Assembly (NCBI RefSeq): GCF_014651615.1
Contig: NZ_BMXF01000004.1
Location: 615,802-679,801, forward strand
Direction of reading: 5' to 3'
Source of the DNA: Persicitalea jodogahamensis
GTDB lineage: Bacteria; Bacteroidota; Bacteroidia; Cytophagales; Spirosomataceae
DNA: 64,000 bases
Below the pieces are notes generated by a model that saw only the letters and a program-made list of their open reading frames with translations, was not told the origin of the DNA and did not search any database. The translations under genes were made by a program, and so were the position numbers. Shown here one piece after another: positions 46,154 to 56,137 of this stretch. Position 1 is the first letter of the stretch. The number at the start of each line of letters is the position of its first letter.

Positions 46154-48730
46154 TCATTCCGTGACTTCAGAATCGGCCGAATCGCCGGAATCAGGGGCCT
46201 GGCCGGTGGATTCGGTAAGTTGTCCGTTCAATGCGGCGTTTTCCGTGATCTCCGTCTCCTCCCCTATTTCTTCCTCCACTTCTTCTTTCAAAATCCGAGT
46301 TACCGAGGCGATTTCGTCCGAATTATTCAAGCGGATGAGCTTTACGCCCTGAGTATTGCGCCCTGCTTCACGAATATCGGTCACGCTCATGCGGATGGCG
46401 ATACCATTACGGGTAATGATCATCAGGTCATCATCTTCGGTCACCTCGCGGATAGCAACAAGTTTGCCGACTTTCTCCGATGTCTTAAGAGTTGTTACAC
46501 CCTTGCCTCCACGCTTAGTGACGCGGTAATCTTCCACAGGCGAACGCTTGCCAAAACCGTTTTCGGATACGACCAGCAATTGCGCGTCCTCACGATTGAT
46601 ACAAACCATACCGATCGCTTTCAGATCAGGGCTGTCACTTAGATTAATTCCTCTTACTCCGGCTGCGGTCCTCCCCATCGGCCTCACACCGCCTTCATTG
46701 AAGCGCACGGCCCGACCAACGCTTTGCGCGATGATGATATCATTGTCGCCATTGGTCAGAGCTACATCCAGCAAGCGGTCGCCGTCCTTGACGGAGATGG
46801 CGATGATCCCGTTCTGCCGTGGACGCGAATAAGCTTCAAGCAGGGTCTTTTTAATGATTCCCTGCTGCGTGCACATGATGATGTAATTATTATTGATGTA
46901 GTCGTCATCACTGAGCGTTTTGACATTGATCACCGCCCGGATGGAATCACCCGACTCAATGCTGATGAGGTTCTGGATGGGCCGCCCTTTGGATGTCTTG
47001 GCGCCTTCGGGGACCTCGTAGACTTTCAGCCAGAACAGTTTTCCGTATTCCGTAAAAATCATCAGGTAGTTGAGCATGGTGGCCGAGAAAAGGTGCTCAG
47101 TGAAGTCCTCATCCTTAGTCTTCACCCCTCTTGCACCTACCCCACCCCGTGTCTGGGTACGGTACTCCTGCAGCGGCGTTCTCTTGATATACCCCTCGCT
47201 GGAAATTGTAATGAGCATTTCCTCATCGGCGATCATGTCCTCGTCGCTGAATTCCTCAGCAGCGTACTCGATCTCAGTGCGGCGATCGTCCCCGTAACGC
47301 TCACGAATTTCGCTAAGCTCGGTTTTGATAATTTCAAACTTGCGGAATTCATTGGCCAGAATATCACGCAGGTCGGTGATCAGTGCCATGATTTCCTCGT
47401 ATTCCTTAATGATCTTATCCCTTTCGAGCCCGGTCAGGCGTTGCAGGCGAAGTTCTAGAATCGCCTTAGCCTGAATTTCAGAAAGCTGGAATTGCTCAAT
47501 CAGTCCCGTTCTGGCTTCTTCGGGATCTTTGGCGCTGCGAATTAAATTGATAACTGCATCCAGATTGTCCAGTGCAATCAACAACCCTTCCAGGATATGC
47601 GCCCGCTTCTCGGCTTCGCGCAATTCGTATTCGGTGCGGCGGGTCACCACCACCACGCGGTGATCGACGTAGTGCTTGATAAGATCCTTCAGGTTGAGGA
47701 TCATCGGGCGACCTTTGACCAGGGCTACGTTGTTAACACCAAAAGAGGTTTGTAGCGGGGTGTACTTATAAAGGTGATTGAGAACGATATTGGGAATGGC
47801 GTCCTTCTTCAGGTCAAAGACAATCCGCATTCCGTCACGATCCGACTCATCGCGCAAATCAGAGATCCCATCCAACTTTTTATCGTTGATCAGGCCCGCA
47901 ATGCGTTCAATCATGTTGGCCTTATTGGTCATGTACGGAATCTCGGTAACGATAATCCGCTCACGGCCCGTCTTGCTGACCTCCATATTGGTTTTGGCGC
48001 GGATGATAACCCGCCCTCTACCCGTCTCGAAGGCAGAGCGAACGCCCTGATAACCGTAGATGGTGCCGCCCGTCGGAAAATCGGGTGCCTTGATGAACTC
48101 CATGAGTTCAGCAATGGTAATCTCATTGTTGTCGATATAGGCGGCTACCCCGTCGATGACCTCCCGGAGATTGTGCGGGGCCATATTGGTGGCCATACCT
48201 ACGGCAATGCCCGACGAGCCATTAACTAACAAGTTAGGGAACTTCGCGGGCAGAACCGAAGGCTCCTGCAAAGAATCGTCGAAATTGGGTTGAAAGTCGA
48301 CCGTCTCCTTATTAATATCATTTAGCAGTTCGTCGGCAATTCGCTTCAACCGGGCTTCGGTATATCGCATGGCAGCGGGAGAATCCCCGTCCACCGAGCC
48401 AAAATTACCCTGTCCATCGACCAGCATGTAGCGCAGCGACCAAGGCTGGGCCATACGCACCATTGTGTCATATACGGAGGAGTCGCCATGCGGGTGGTAC
48501 TTCCCCAGTACCTCACCCACGATCCGCGCCGATTTCTTGTAAGATTTGTTGTAATTGACCCCGAGGTCCGACATGCCGTAAAGAACGCGGCGGTGAACGG
48601 GCTTAAGACCGTCCCGTACATCGGGGAGAGCGCGGGAAATAATGACCGACATCGAGTAATCGATGTAAGCCCCCCGCATTTCATCCTCTATATTGATGGG
48701 GATGATATTACCAGTGTTAGTTTCTGCCAT
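46154..48730 (-). CDS. gyrA: DNA gyrase subunit A
   Basis: An 858-residue type II topoisomerase subunit that breaks and rejoins DNA during negative supercoiling. The catalytic tyrosine is Tyr123 in [10 protein letters not shown], and the quinolone-resistance region reads [14 protein letters not shown] with Ser84 and Asp88, the positions where the sensitive residues are found in E. coli (83 and 87), so no classic resistance change is present. The C-terminal beta-pinwheel has the gyrase box-like [10 protein letters not shown], and the protein ends in an acidic tail. Length is normal. Confidence 0.97.
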   Translation of the reverse strand: MAETNTGNIIPINIEDEMRGAYIDYSMSVIISRALPDVRDGLKPVHRRVLYGMSDLGVNYNKSYKKSARIVGEVLGKYHPHGDSSVYDTMVRMAQPWSLRYMLVDGQGNFGSVDGDSPAAMRYTEARLKRIADELLNDINKETVDFQPNFDDSLQEPSVLPAKFPNLLVNGSSGIAVGMATNMAPHNLREVIDGVAAYIDNNEITIAELMEFIKAPDFPTGGTIYGYQGVRSAFETGRGRVIIRAKTNMEVSKTGRERIIVTEIPYMTNKANMIERIAGLINDKKLDGISDLRDESDRDGMRIVFDLKKDAIPNIVLNHLYKYTPLQTSFGVNNVALVKGRPMILNLKDLIKHYVDHRVVVVTRRTEYELREAEKRAHILEGLLIALDNLDAVINLIRSAKDPEEARTGLIEQFQLSEIQAKAILELRLQRLTGLERDKIIKEYEEIMALITDLRDILANEFRKFEIIKTELSEIRERYGDDRRTEIEYAAEEFSDEDMIADEEMLITISSEGYIKRTPLQEYRTQTRGGVGARGVKTKDEDFTEHLFSATMLNYLMIFTEYGKLFWLKVYEVPEGAKTSKGRPIQNLISIESGDSIRAVINVKTLSDDDYINNNYIIMCTQQGIIKKTLLEAYSRPRQNGIIAISVKDGDRLLDVALTNGDNDIIIAQSVGRAVRFNEGGVRPMGRTAAGVRGINLSDSPDLKAIGMVCINREDAQLLVVSENGFGKRSPVEDYRVTKRGGKGVTTLKTSEKVGKLVAIREVTEDDDLMIITRNGIAIRMSVTDIREAGRNTQGVKLIRLNNSDEIASVTRILKEEVEEEIGEETEITENAALNGQLTESTGQAPDSGDSADSEVTE

Positions 48731-48930
48731 AAAAGGAGTACCGAATCAACGAATTTAGTTTTAGGAGCGATAAAATATGTCATGGTTTAAATAATGCACC
48801 ACAACATACCTTTTAAAGAGTCAAATTTCGTCATTTTTCGGGTTTTGCCCAAATATTTGCCGGTTTGAACACCGTTATATTAGCCTTCAAAATGCCTTAT
48901 ACCCCGAAATCACATTAAAAACTCTTCCGA

Positions 48931-50235
48931 ATGCCCCTCCTACTCACATTTACGGCAATTTTGTGCCTTGTTCTGCTCATCGCCTGGATCAAGCTGGACA
49001 CCTTTATTTCCTTTCTCTTAGTATCCATTGGTCTGGGTTTGGCGAGCGGGTTGAACGTAAGTCAAATTGCGGCAGCGGTACAGAAAGGCGTAGGGGGCAC
49101 GCTGGGCGAACTGGTTCTCATCGTCGGTTTTGGCGCCATGCTGGGGAAATTGGTGGCCGACAGCGGGGCTGCCCAACGAATTACGGATGCGCTTATAGGT
49201 TTGTTTGGCACCAAAAACATTCAATGGGGTCTGGCTCTGGCCGGATTTGTGATCGGGATCCCCCTGTTTTACAATGCGGGTTTTGTGATAGTGGTGCCGC
49301 TGATATTCATGATCGCCTCTTCCGCAAAACTACCTTTATTATATGTCGGGATTCCGATGCTCTCGGCTCTGTCGGTAGCGCACGGCTACTTGCCACCTCA
49401 CCCCTCCCCTTCCGCCATCGCCACGCAACTCAACGCCGACCTGGGCAAAACACTACTTTACGGCCTGATTGTCGCAGTCCCTGCCATCGCAGTGGCTGGC
49501 CCGCTATTTGGTCGTACGCTGAAACGCTTCAACCCTAAGCCTGATCCGTTACTTTTCGATGTAAAGCCCCGACCTGCCGGTGAGCTACCAAGTCTTGGCA
49601 TAAGTGCGCTGGCCGCACTGCTACCCGTATTTTTGCTCACCGGAATGTCCGGCATTAACAAGCTTTTTCCCGGCTACGCATTCATAGAAATTCTGGCCGA
49701 CCCAAGTTTCAGTATGCTGGTATCTGTGTTGTTCGCTGCCTATGTGCTCGGAATCCGGCGCGGCATGGATATGCGTGGCATTACCAAATCCATGGAAGAG
49801 GCTTTTAAGGGTGTAGCGATGATTCTGCTGATAATCGCCGGTGCAGGTGTTTTCAAACAAATCATGACCGAAAGCGGGGTGAGTCAATACATAGCCGAGG
49901 GGTTAAAGGGAGTCGACATTTCCCCTATCGTGCTCAGCTGGGGCATTGCCGCCATTATCCGCGTATGTGTTGGTTCGGCCACGGTCGCCGGCCTGACAAC
50001 GGTGGGCATCCTGGCTCCCCTTCTGATGCAAAGTACCGTGGCTCCAGAATTGATCGTGTTGGCCATTGGTGCAGGTAGTTTGATGTTTTCTCACCTGAAC
50101 GATGGGGGGTTTTGGCTTTATAAGGAGTATTTCAATCTCAGCATCAAGGACACGCTCCTGACCTGGTCAGTGATGGAGAGTATCGTTTCAGTGGTGGGTT
50201 TGTTGGGAGTATTGGCGCTGAATATATTTGTTTAG
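48931..50235 (+). CDS. GntP-family gluconate/proton symporter
   Basis: A 434-residue inner-membrane transporter with about twelve hydrophobic segments. FGAMLGKLVADSGAAQRI, LAGFVIGIPLFYNAGFV and HGYLPPHPSPSAIA are hallmarks of the gluconate permease (GntP) family, which imports gluconate or related sugar acids with protons. No gluconate kinase or pathway gene lies next to it, so the substrate is inferred from family only. It is divergent from gyrA and is followed by an alpha/beta hydrolase gene after 11-38 bases. Confidence 0.93.
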   Translation: MPLLLTFTAILCLVLLIAWIKLDTFISFLLVSIGLGLASGLNVSQIAAAVQKGVGGTLGELVLIVGFGAMLGKLVADSGAAQRITDALIGLFGTKNIQWGLALAGFVIGIPLFYNAGFVIVVPLIFMIASSAKLPLLYVGIPMLSALSVAHGYLPPHPSPSAIATQLNADLGKTLLYGLIVAVPAIAVAGPLFGRTLKRFNPKPDPLLFDVKPRPAGELPSLGISALAALLPVFLLTGMSGINKLFPGYAFIEILADPSFSMLVSVLFAAYVLGIRRGMDMRGITKSMEEAFKGVAMILLIIAGAGVFKQIMTESGVSQYIAEGLKGVDISPIVLSWGIAAIIRVCVGSATVAGLTTVGILAPLLMQSTVAPELIVLAIGAGSLMFSHLNDGGFWLYKEYFNLSIKDTLLTWSVMESIVSVVGLLGVLALNIFV

Positions 50236-50273
50236 GATATATAAAAATGTCAGATAGGCAAGGGAAATTTGGT

Positions 50274-51704
50274 ATGAAATTGAAGACACTGAAATTAGTA
50301 GTTTGCCTCTTGGCAGCAGCAAATATTGTCTCAGCCCAGGTACCTGGCCGATGGGAAGGTACTGCTGAGATAAACGGTAAGCCACTGCTGATAGCATTCA
50401 ACATTTCGGCCGCCAGTGCGGGAAGCCTATCCGCCACGATGGACGTGCCTGCGCAAGGAGCGAAAGCCTTGCCATGCGACGAGGTTAAAGTCGAAGGTGA
50501 CAGTCTTTTCATTTTTGTTAAAATGATTCAGGGTAGCTATGCAGGAAAATTTGATGCCGCTCGCTCGTTAACTACCGGCAAGTTGCGGCAAGGTAGTTTC
50601 AACATACCGCTCGACCTCAAACGCAGCGGCAACGCCGTAAGCCTGGATCGCCCCCAAACCCCCTCGCCTCCTTTTGACTACCGCAGCGAAAACGTGGCCT
50701 ACGACAGTCCGGACGGAAAAGTACACTTGGCAGGAACGCTCACGACACCAAAGGGAGATGGCCCATTTCCAGCTGCTTTGCTCATTACTGGTAGCAGTCT
50801 GCAGGATCGCGACGAAACGATTCTGGGCCACAAGCCATTTTTGGTCATTGCCGACTACCTGACTCGCCGGGGTATTGCGGTGCTACGCGTGGACGACCGA
50901 AATATGGGCTTGTCAACTGGTCCAACCAAAGCCACTTCCGCCGACTACGCGCAGGATGCCATGATGAGCCTGAATTTTTTACAAAAAAGAAAGGAAATCA
51001 ATCCAAAGCGAGTGGGCATGATCGGCCATAGCGAGGGTGGACTGATTGCCCAAATTGTTAACGCTGAGCGTCCCGAGGACGTGGCGTTTATCATTTCATT
51101 GGCCGGACCCGGGGAGAAAATCATCGATTTGATGGCCCAGCAGAACACCGCAAACCTGAAAAGCATGAAAGTACGCGAACCAGTCGCTGAGAGCTACGGA
51201 ACCATGATGCGCGCCATAATGGAAGCCGCAGCAACCGAGAAAGACTCCGCTGCCCTGGACCGTAAAATCACCGAAGCTGTAAATGCTTGGCGAAGTACCG
51301 TCATGCCCGGCGTATTCACTTCGCTGACAGGAATAAATAATGAGTCGACGGAACGACAGTTCGTACGGACGATGGCAAGAACGCTGGAAGACCCCTGGAT
51401 GAACTACTTTATTCGATATGACCCGGCGCAAAATCTAGCCAAAATAAACTGTCCGGTACTGGCCCTCAATGGTGGGAAGGATATTCAGGTCATAGCTAAA
51501 CCCAATTTGCTGGGTTGGGCGGAAATAAAGAGAAATGGCAATAAGGATGTCACCGTGAAGGAAATGCCGGGTTTGAATCATCTTTTCCAGCATTGCGACA
51601 AGTGCACGGTCAATGAGTACGGGGAACTGACGGAAACGATTTCACCCGAAGTTCTGAAGATGATGGGCGATTGGCTGGGTGAGAAAATAATTAAGACGCG
51701 TTAG
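50274..51704 (+). CDS. Exported alpha/beta hydrolase
   Basis: A 476-residue protein with a signal peptide (MKLKTLKLVVCLLAAANIVSA). Residues ~25-130 form a beta-rich N-terminal domain (GRWEGTAEINGKPLLIAFNI) common before such hydrolases. The alpha/beta-hydrolase domain follows, with nucleophile Ser253 in GHSEGGL, an acid in LALNGGKDIQV and a histidine in MPGLNHLFQ. It probably cleaves esters or peptides outside the cytoplasm; the substrate is unknown. The frame also has an ATG at 50247; I chose 50274 because it places the signal peptide correctly. It may be cotranscribed with the gluconate-type permease. Confidence 0.87.
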   Translation: MKLKTLKLVVCLLAAANIVSAQVPGRWEGTAEINGKPLLIAFNISAASAGSLSATMDVPAQGAKALPCDEVKVEGDSLFIFVKMIQGSYAGKFDAARSLTTGKLRQGSFNIPLDLKRSGNAVSLDRPQTPSPPFDYRSENVAYDSPDGKVHLAGTLTTPKGDGPFPAALLITGSSLQDRDETILGHKPFLVIADYLTRRGIAVLRVDDRNMGLSTGPTKATSADYAQDAMMSLNFLQKRKEINPKRVGMIGHSEGGLIAQIVNAERPEDVAFIISLAGPGEKIIDLMAQQNTANLKSMKVREPVAESYGTMMRAIMEAAATEKDSAALDRKITEAVNAWRSTVMPGVFTSLTGINNESTERQFVRTMARTLEDPWMNYFIRYDPAQNLAKINCPVLALNGGKDIQVIAKPNLLGWAEIKRNGNKDVTVKEMPGLNHLFQHCDKCTVNEYGELTETISPEVLKMMGDWLGEKIIKTR

Positions 51705-51736
51705 TTTCAATGATTACCCACACAGGGGAAAGCCTG

Positions 51737-51766
51737 TCTGACCGTAGACGAAAAGTATTATTTTTG
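51737..51766 (+). promoter_or_regulatory. Candidate promoter of the dioxygenase gene
   Basis: TATTTTTG at 51759-51766 fits the -7 consensus TAnnTTTG. TCTG at 51737-51740, 18 bases upstream, is a weak -33 match. It lies 29 bases before the ATG. Confidence 0.35.
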
Positions 51767-51795
51767 CAAAAACAGCTATCCAAAAATCCCGCTCC

Positions 51796-52752
51796 ATGCA
51801 AGATCAAATATTGAACGAAGTACCATCCCTAGATCTACACGACTTTACATCAGGCGACCCGGATATGAAAGCCCAATTCGTGGCTGATCTTGGCGCAGCT
51901 TTTAACACCATCGGCTTCGTGGCCATCAAGAACCACGGCCTAACCGATGAAATGCGGGAGAAATTGTACGAAGCAGTGAAGCGTTTTTTCTCCATGCCAG
52001 CAGAAGAGAAGAAAAAATATGAACACGAAGAACTCTTCGGCCAGCGCGGTTATATCGGAAAAGGGAAAGAAACGGCCAAAGGTTTCAAAGTAGCCGATTT
52101 GAAAGAGTTCTATCACATTGGCCAGCCGGAACCTCCGGAGGGCATGGCAGGGAATGTCTTTCCCGATAACATGCCCGAGTTCGAAGCGTACACTACCTTG
52201 GTATACCGTACTTTTGAGAATACCGGCCGGACTCTGCTGCAAGCCTTAGCGCTGTATCTTGATCAACCAGAATTCTATTTTGACGATAAAGTTGAAAAGG
52301 GCGATAGTATCCTGCGTGCTTTGCATTATTTCCCAATTCCCAATCCCGACGACCTACCCGAAGGCGCGGTACGGGCAGCGGCCCACGGCGACATCAACCT
52401 CATCACCCTGCTGATGGGGGCCAGTGCCGAAGGTCTGGAAGTCCTGCGTCGCGACGGCACCTGGATTCCAATTACGGCTTTACCCGATCAAATCGTGGTG
52501 AACGTGGGCGACATGCTCGACCGCCTGACCAATCACAAACTCAAATCGACCATTCATCGCGTGGTCAATCCGCCGCGGGAGAAAATGAGTACTTCGCGCT
52601 ATTCTATTCCATTTTTCATGCACCCCCGGGGCGACATGGATCTGACCTGCCTGGGTAACTGCGTTGATGCCGAACACCCTAAAATGTACGTCAACATGAC
52701 GGCAGGCGAGTTTCTGGACGAGCGTTTACGGGAGTTGGGGCTCAAAAAATAA
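51796..52752 (+). CDS. 2-oxoglutarate/Fe(II)-dependent dioxygenase, isopenicillin N synthase family
   Basis: A 318-residue cytoplasmic oxygenase. The N-terminal DIOX_N part (about 10-125) includes GFVAIKNHGLTDEMREKLYE. The catalytic jellyroll has the iron triad His197-x-Asp199 and His254, and the RxS motif Arg268/Ser270 that binds 2-oxoglutarate. Such enzymes hydroxylate or oxidise small molecules; the substrate cannot be read from the sequence. It is not next to a biosynthetic cluster. It appears as a single gene with its own promoter candidate. Confidence 0.93.
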   Translation: MQDQILNEVPSLDLHDFTSGDPDMKAQFVADLGAAFNTIGFVAIKNHGLTDEMREKLYEAVKRFFSMPAEEKKKYEHEELFGQRGYIGKGKETAKGFKVADLKEFYHIGQPEPPEGMAGNVFPDNMPEFEAYTTLVYRTFENTGRTLLQALALYLDQPEFYFDDKVEKGDSILRALHYFPIPNPDDLPEGAVRAAAHGDINLITLLMGASAEGLEVLRRDGTWIPITALPDQIVVNVGDMLDRLTNHKLKSTIHRVVNPPREKMSTSRYSIPFFMHPRGDMDLTCLGNCVDAEHPKMYVNMTAGEFLDERLRELGLKK

Positions 52753-52846
52753 GCGAATATGGATAGTTGAGAGTCAGGAGTGATTCCCGGAAGGAGTTGT
52801 AAGTAATGCCTCCCCTGCTTACCTTGACGCAACTATCGTCCGGTTT

Positions 52847-54022
52847 ATGCGTCGCATTCGGTATTTCATTTTCCTGAAAGATGTACTTGTCCTGGCCTTC
52901 ACTGCTTTCGGGGGCCCGCAAGTGCATTTGGTCATGATGCTCGACCTGCTGGTCATCAAGCGGCGTTACCTGACCGAGGAGGAGCTGCTGGAACTTCAAG
53001 CCCTGTGCCAGATTCTGCCGGGCCCTACCTCTACGCAGACGATCACTGCCCTGGGATTTAAGATCGGTGGACCCGGGCTCGCCTACCTTACAGTACTTGT
53101 CTGGTCGCTACCCGCCATGACGATGATGACGTTGGCAGCGCTTACTATCTATTTTCTGGAACAAAGGAATGTGTCCCTGCAATTCGCCCGGTTTGTCGGA
53201 CCGATGGCCGTCGCCCTGCTCATGCACGGGGGGTACCGGATCGCCCGGCGGGTCATCCGCGACACCCAGGGCTGGCTATTGCTCATTGCCTCCGCGCTGG
53301 TAGCGTACCTTTTTCCCTCTCCTTTTATGACACCTGCCGTCATTATATTGGGCGGCGTCATTGCCTCGCTCAACTACCGGCAGCAACCCCGTATGGAAAA
53401 AGTCCGTTTACAAATCAATTGGTCCAACTTCATTCTGTGGCTCAGCGTCCTGGTGGGGGCAGCAGTGTTGGGGGCTGTTACGAAGTCATTGCCTGTCCGG
53501 TTGTTCGAGAACTTCTACCGAAACGGCAGCCTGGTTTTTGGCGGAGGTCAGGTATTGATTCCGATGCTCTACAACGAATTTGTGGAGTTCAAGCATTATC
53601 TCACGCAGGAGGAATTCCTGACAGGGATGGCGCTCACGCAGGTAGTTCCCGGCCCGGTGTTTTCCATTTCGACGTATGTCGGGGCAATGTCCATGCAGCA
53701 TCAGGGAGTGAGCGGACAGATCATCGGTGCTCTGGTGGCGACGGTCGGCATTTTCCTGCCCGGTACTTTTCTGATTTTCTTCGTGTACCGTTTTTGGGAT
53801 CAGTTGAAAAAATACCGGGGCGTGCGCGCTTCGCTTCAAGGGGTGCACGCCACAAGCGTGGGACTCACCCTGGCTGCGGCAGCCACGCTCTTCGTGCCCA
53901 TGGCTACCAGTTGGATTCCCCTGGCAACCGTGTTGGTTACGCTCACGATTTTATCCTTGACCCGGGTACCTCCTTATGTCTTGATTTTGGGAGGGTTGAT
54001 ACTGGGTGTATTTCTAAATTAA
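52847..54022 (+). CDS. chrA: Chromate transporter, ChrA family (two-domain)
   Basis: A 391-residue membrane protein with two homologous halves, each with a signature near its start: AFGGPQVHLVMMLDLLV with LPGPTSTQ in the first, and VFGGGQVLIPMLYNEFV with VPGPVFSISTYVG in the second. This is the long, duplicated form of the CHR family that exports chromate in studied cases. No other metal-resistance gene lies next to it. It runs up to the A+T-rich leader of the ECF sigma gene. Confidence 0.93.
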   Translation: MRRIRYFIFLKDVLVLAFTAFGGPQVHLVMMLDLLVIKRRYLTEEELLELQALCQILPGPTSTQTITALGFKIGGPGLAYLTVLVWSLPAMTMMTLAALTIYFLEQRNVSLQFARFVGPMAVALLMHGGYRIARRVIRDTQGWLLLIASALVAYLFPSPFMTPAVIILGGVIASLNYRQQPRMEKVRLQINWSNFILWLSVLVGAAVLGAVTKSLPVRLFENFYRNGSLVFGGGQVLIPMLYNEFVEFKHYLTQEEFLTGMALTQVVPGPVFSISTYVGAMSMQHQGVSGQIIGALVATVGIFLPGTFLIFFVYRFWDQLKKYRGVRASLQGVHATSVGLTLAAAATLFVPMATSWIPLATVLVTLTILSLTRVPPYVLILGGLILGVFLN

Positions 54023-54135
54023 AAATTCTTCAAAAATCGTGCAATGCTCTATTTTTATATAACATTCTCGTTATAAAGCGATTTTATTTAAATAAAGCAT
54101 TCCATCAAATGGAATTTTCGGAATATTTAATTAGC

Positions 54136-54167
54136 TTTATAAAATATCAAAAGACTTGGTAAATTTG
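54136..54167 (+). promoter_or_regulatory. Candidate promoter of the ECF sigma gene
   Basis: TAAATTTG at 54160-54167 fits TAnnTTTG. TTTA at 54136-54139 with a 20-base spacer is a partial -33 match. It lies 31 bases before the ATG. Confidence 0.35.
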
Positions 54168-54197
54168 GACGTACAATACCACTACGAAAGAAATTAA

Positions 54198-54794
54198 ATG
54201 GTTGAAATAACCGATCAGGAATTATGGGAGGGGGTTAGGCAAGGCGACGAAAAGGCTTTCACCCTGACTTTCGATCGGTATCATTCCACGCTGTTCAATT
54301 ATGGTTGTAAGCTGTGTGATGATTCCGGACTGGTAGAAGATGCCGTGCAGGATGTTTTCATCGACATCTGGCGGTTGCGGAAAAACCTTACGCCCAATAT
54401 CACCTCAATCAAATTTTACCTTTATCGCTCCCTTCGTCGCCGCATCCACATGGGAACTATCAAAGCCCTTCCTATCAAGGATCTTTCCATCCTGACCGGA
54501 ACGGAAATCCCTTTTATCCGCGACAATTCCGAATCCATGCTCATGGAGCGCGAATCCAATACGCTACTCACCCAACGACTCAACAGTCTGCTGAGCCAAC
54601 TTCCGGCCCGGCAGGTGGAAGCGATCACGCTGCGTTATTTCGATGAGTTCAGCTTTCCCGAGACTGCCGAAATTATGGGAGTAAGCGAAAAATCAGTCAG
54701 GAATTTTATTTACCGTGCCCTGGTGTACCTCAGGGAATGCCGGGAGTCGATTATGGTTTCGGTGAGTGCCTTGCTGTTGTTTGCTTTTTCTTAA
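54198..54794 (+). CDS. ECF sigma factor (RpoE-like sigma-70 family)
   Basis: A 198-residue extracytoplasmic-function sigma factor. Region 2 (FDRYHSTLFNYGCKLCDDSG, then EDAVQDVFIDIWRLRK) and region 4 (LPARQVEAITLRYFDEFSFP and the helix-turn-helix ETAEIMGVSEKSVRNFIYRA) are present, with the short C-terminal hydrophobic end often seen in Bacteroidota members. Such factors are usually controlled by a FecR anti-sigma protein and turn on SusC/SusD genes. The FecR and SusC genes lie 5.2 and 6.6 kb downstream, beyond two reverse-strand genes. The stop overlaps that of the convergent haloperoxidase gene by 4 bases. Confidence 0.92.
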   Translation: MVEITDQELWEGVRQGDEKAFTLTFDRYHSTLFNYGCKLCDDSGLVEDAVQDVFIDIWRLRKNLTPNITSIKFYLYRSLRRRIHMGTIKALPIKDLSILTGTEIPFIRDNSESMLMERESNTLLTQRLNSLLSQLPARQVEAITLRYFDEFSFPETAEIMGVSEKSVRNFIYRALVYLRECRESIMVSVSALLLFAFS

Positions 54795-56137
54795 AATTCT
54801 TTCGCCGGCTTCTCCCGCCTTGTGCGCAGCCTCTCTGCAAAGTACCCCCCAATCGCGAAACCTTCTTCTTGCCCGTATTTTATGGCAGGCATGTAATGGA
54901 TGCCCCCGTACAGGCGGCTGATTGCCGCTTCATTAGCCGCTTCCAGAAAAGAGGCAAAATGCCTCACGGGCAAGCCGAACTCAACTTCCGAGGAGTCGGC
55001 GAAGGAAAATTTTTGACCGAAAAGCTTGGCAAGCATCACGGACGCCCCCGACGACACCACACTATGACCACTGGTATATTCCGGAAAGGGAGGAGTCTGC
55101 AACACGGGGAGCCAGGTAGGATCTATGTACTGGTTAATGTATGTTTCAGGACGAATCACCACGCTACGATATTTTTCATCCCAGCAGCTGATGAAGCAGT
55201 CGGCCAAGGTCACAGCCAGAGCGGCATAGGCCTCGGCCGATTGCAGGGCGTCGGCGTCAGCTTTTTGACAAACCAGACGAGTGATGTTCATCCAGTGACC
55301 GTTGGGGGATATTTTTTTGGTAGCATACATGACGTGGCCACGCACATTCATTTTGAAGGGGTTGCAGTCCCAGAATTTGGCAATATCGATTTGTTCGGTT
55401 GTGTTTCCCTTGACCTGAGTGTAGACTTGCAGGGCATCCTTATAAAAAACACTGTTGGTATCGGTCGAGAAAGCGGGCGGGGGTACGGGCTTAAACTGCT
55501 CGGCTGAATCGATAAGAAAAGTCCGTAGACGGTTCCAGTGCGGCTCGATGGCTTTGATGTAAGCGGGAGGCGTTGGTTTCCAGGAAGCCGCATCGTTGCG
55601 AACCCGGTACTGTGGCAGCGAACGGGTGTTTTTGTAGTTATCCTTTCTCGCCCAGGCCATGATATGGTCCGCTACCTGCTGCCCGTACACCAGAGAATAG
55701 TCAAATACTTCCGCGGGCATACCCGAGGCTTTAAATTCCTCAAACAATGCTTTTTCAAAGGAACCTATCCTTTCTTCGGAAATCACCAGTGGCTTCCCGG
55801 TGGCCAGAATCGCGTGTACTGCCGCCAATGCAGGACTATACTCCTTGTCCTTGTCGGGCACCGGAATGGGGGTCAGACCGTGTAGTTGCCCGGCCAAGCT
55901 CAGGTAGTTTTCACTATTTTGAATCAAAGTCTCATATCCAGCCACCGAAACATAGGCATAGGTGCGGCTGGTTACAGGCGGAGAGTAAATGTCATACACC
56001 ATCACGTCCGTGACCTGCTTTATTGCCCGGTGAATATATTCGGCCCGCTCAGTTTTCACCTTCCAGTTTTGCGCAGAGCAGTTGACACCCAGGCAAAGCA
56101 AAATAATAGTATACAAAAGCGGTAAGGTATGCTTCAT
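54791..56137 (-). CDS. Vanadium-dependent haloperoxidase/PAP2-superfamily protein
   Basis: A 448-residue exported protein with a signal peptide (to about SAQ, residue 23). The vanadate- or phosphate-binding site of the PAP2 superfamily is seen as KYRSVVIRP (K-x6-RP, near residue 320), PEYTSGHS with His358 and SRLYGGIHYMPAIKYG with His414. The length and C-terminal arrangement fit bacterial vanadium haloperoxidase-like proteins. Whether it oxidises halides or is a phosphatase cannot be told. Its ATG overlaps the stop of the upstream FG-GAP gene (ATGA), so translation is likely coupled. Confidence 0.88.
   Translation of the reverse strand: MKHTLPLLYTIILLCLGVNCSAQNWKVKTERAEYIHRAIKQVTDVMVYDIYSPPVTSRTYAYVSVAGYETLIQNSENYLSLAGQLHGLTPIPVPDKDKEYSPALAAVHAILATGKPLVISEERIGSFEKALFEEFKASGMPAEVFDYSLVYGQQVADHIMAWARKDNYKNTRSLPQYRVRNDAASWKPTPPAYIKAIEPHWNRLRTFLIDSAEQFKPVPPPAFSTDTNSVFYKDALQVYTQVKGNTTEQIDIAKFWDCNPFKMNVRGHVMYATKKISPNGHWMNITRLVCQKADADALQSAEAYAALAVTLADCFISCWDEKYRSVVIRPETYINQYIDPTWLPVLQTPPFPEYTSGHSVVSSGASVMLAKLFGQKFSFADSSEVEFGLPVRHFASFLEAANEAAISRLYGGIHYMPAIKYGQEEGFAIGGYFAERLRTRREKPAKEF

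Noticed and set aside
46724-47458. 244-codon forward open frame opposite gyrA
   Set aside because: It lies entirely antisense to a highly conserved gene in a frame that stays open because of codon bias.
53419-54162. 247-codon forward open frame overlapping the chromate transporter
   Set aside because: It is a shifted-frame shadow of chrA with arginine- and glycine-rich composition and no recognisable domain.
54737-55507. 256-codon forward open frame opposite the haloperoxidase-like gene
   Set aside because: It is antisense to a gene with clear catalytic motifs and has no credible domain or signal.
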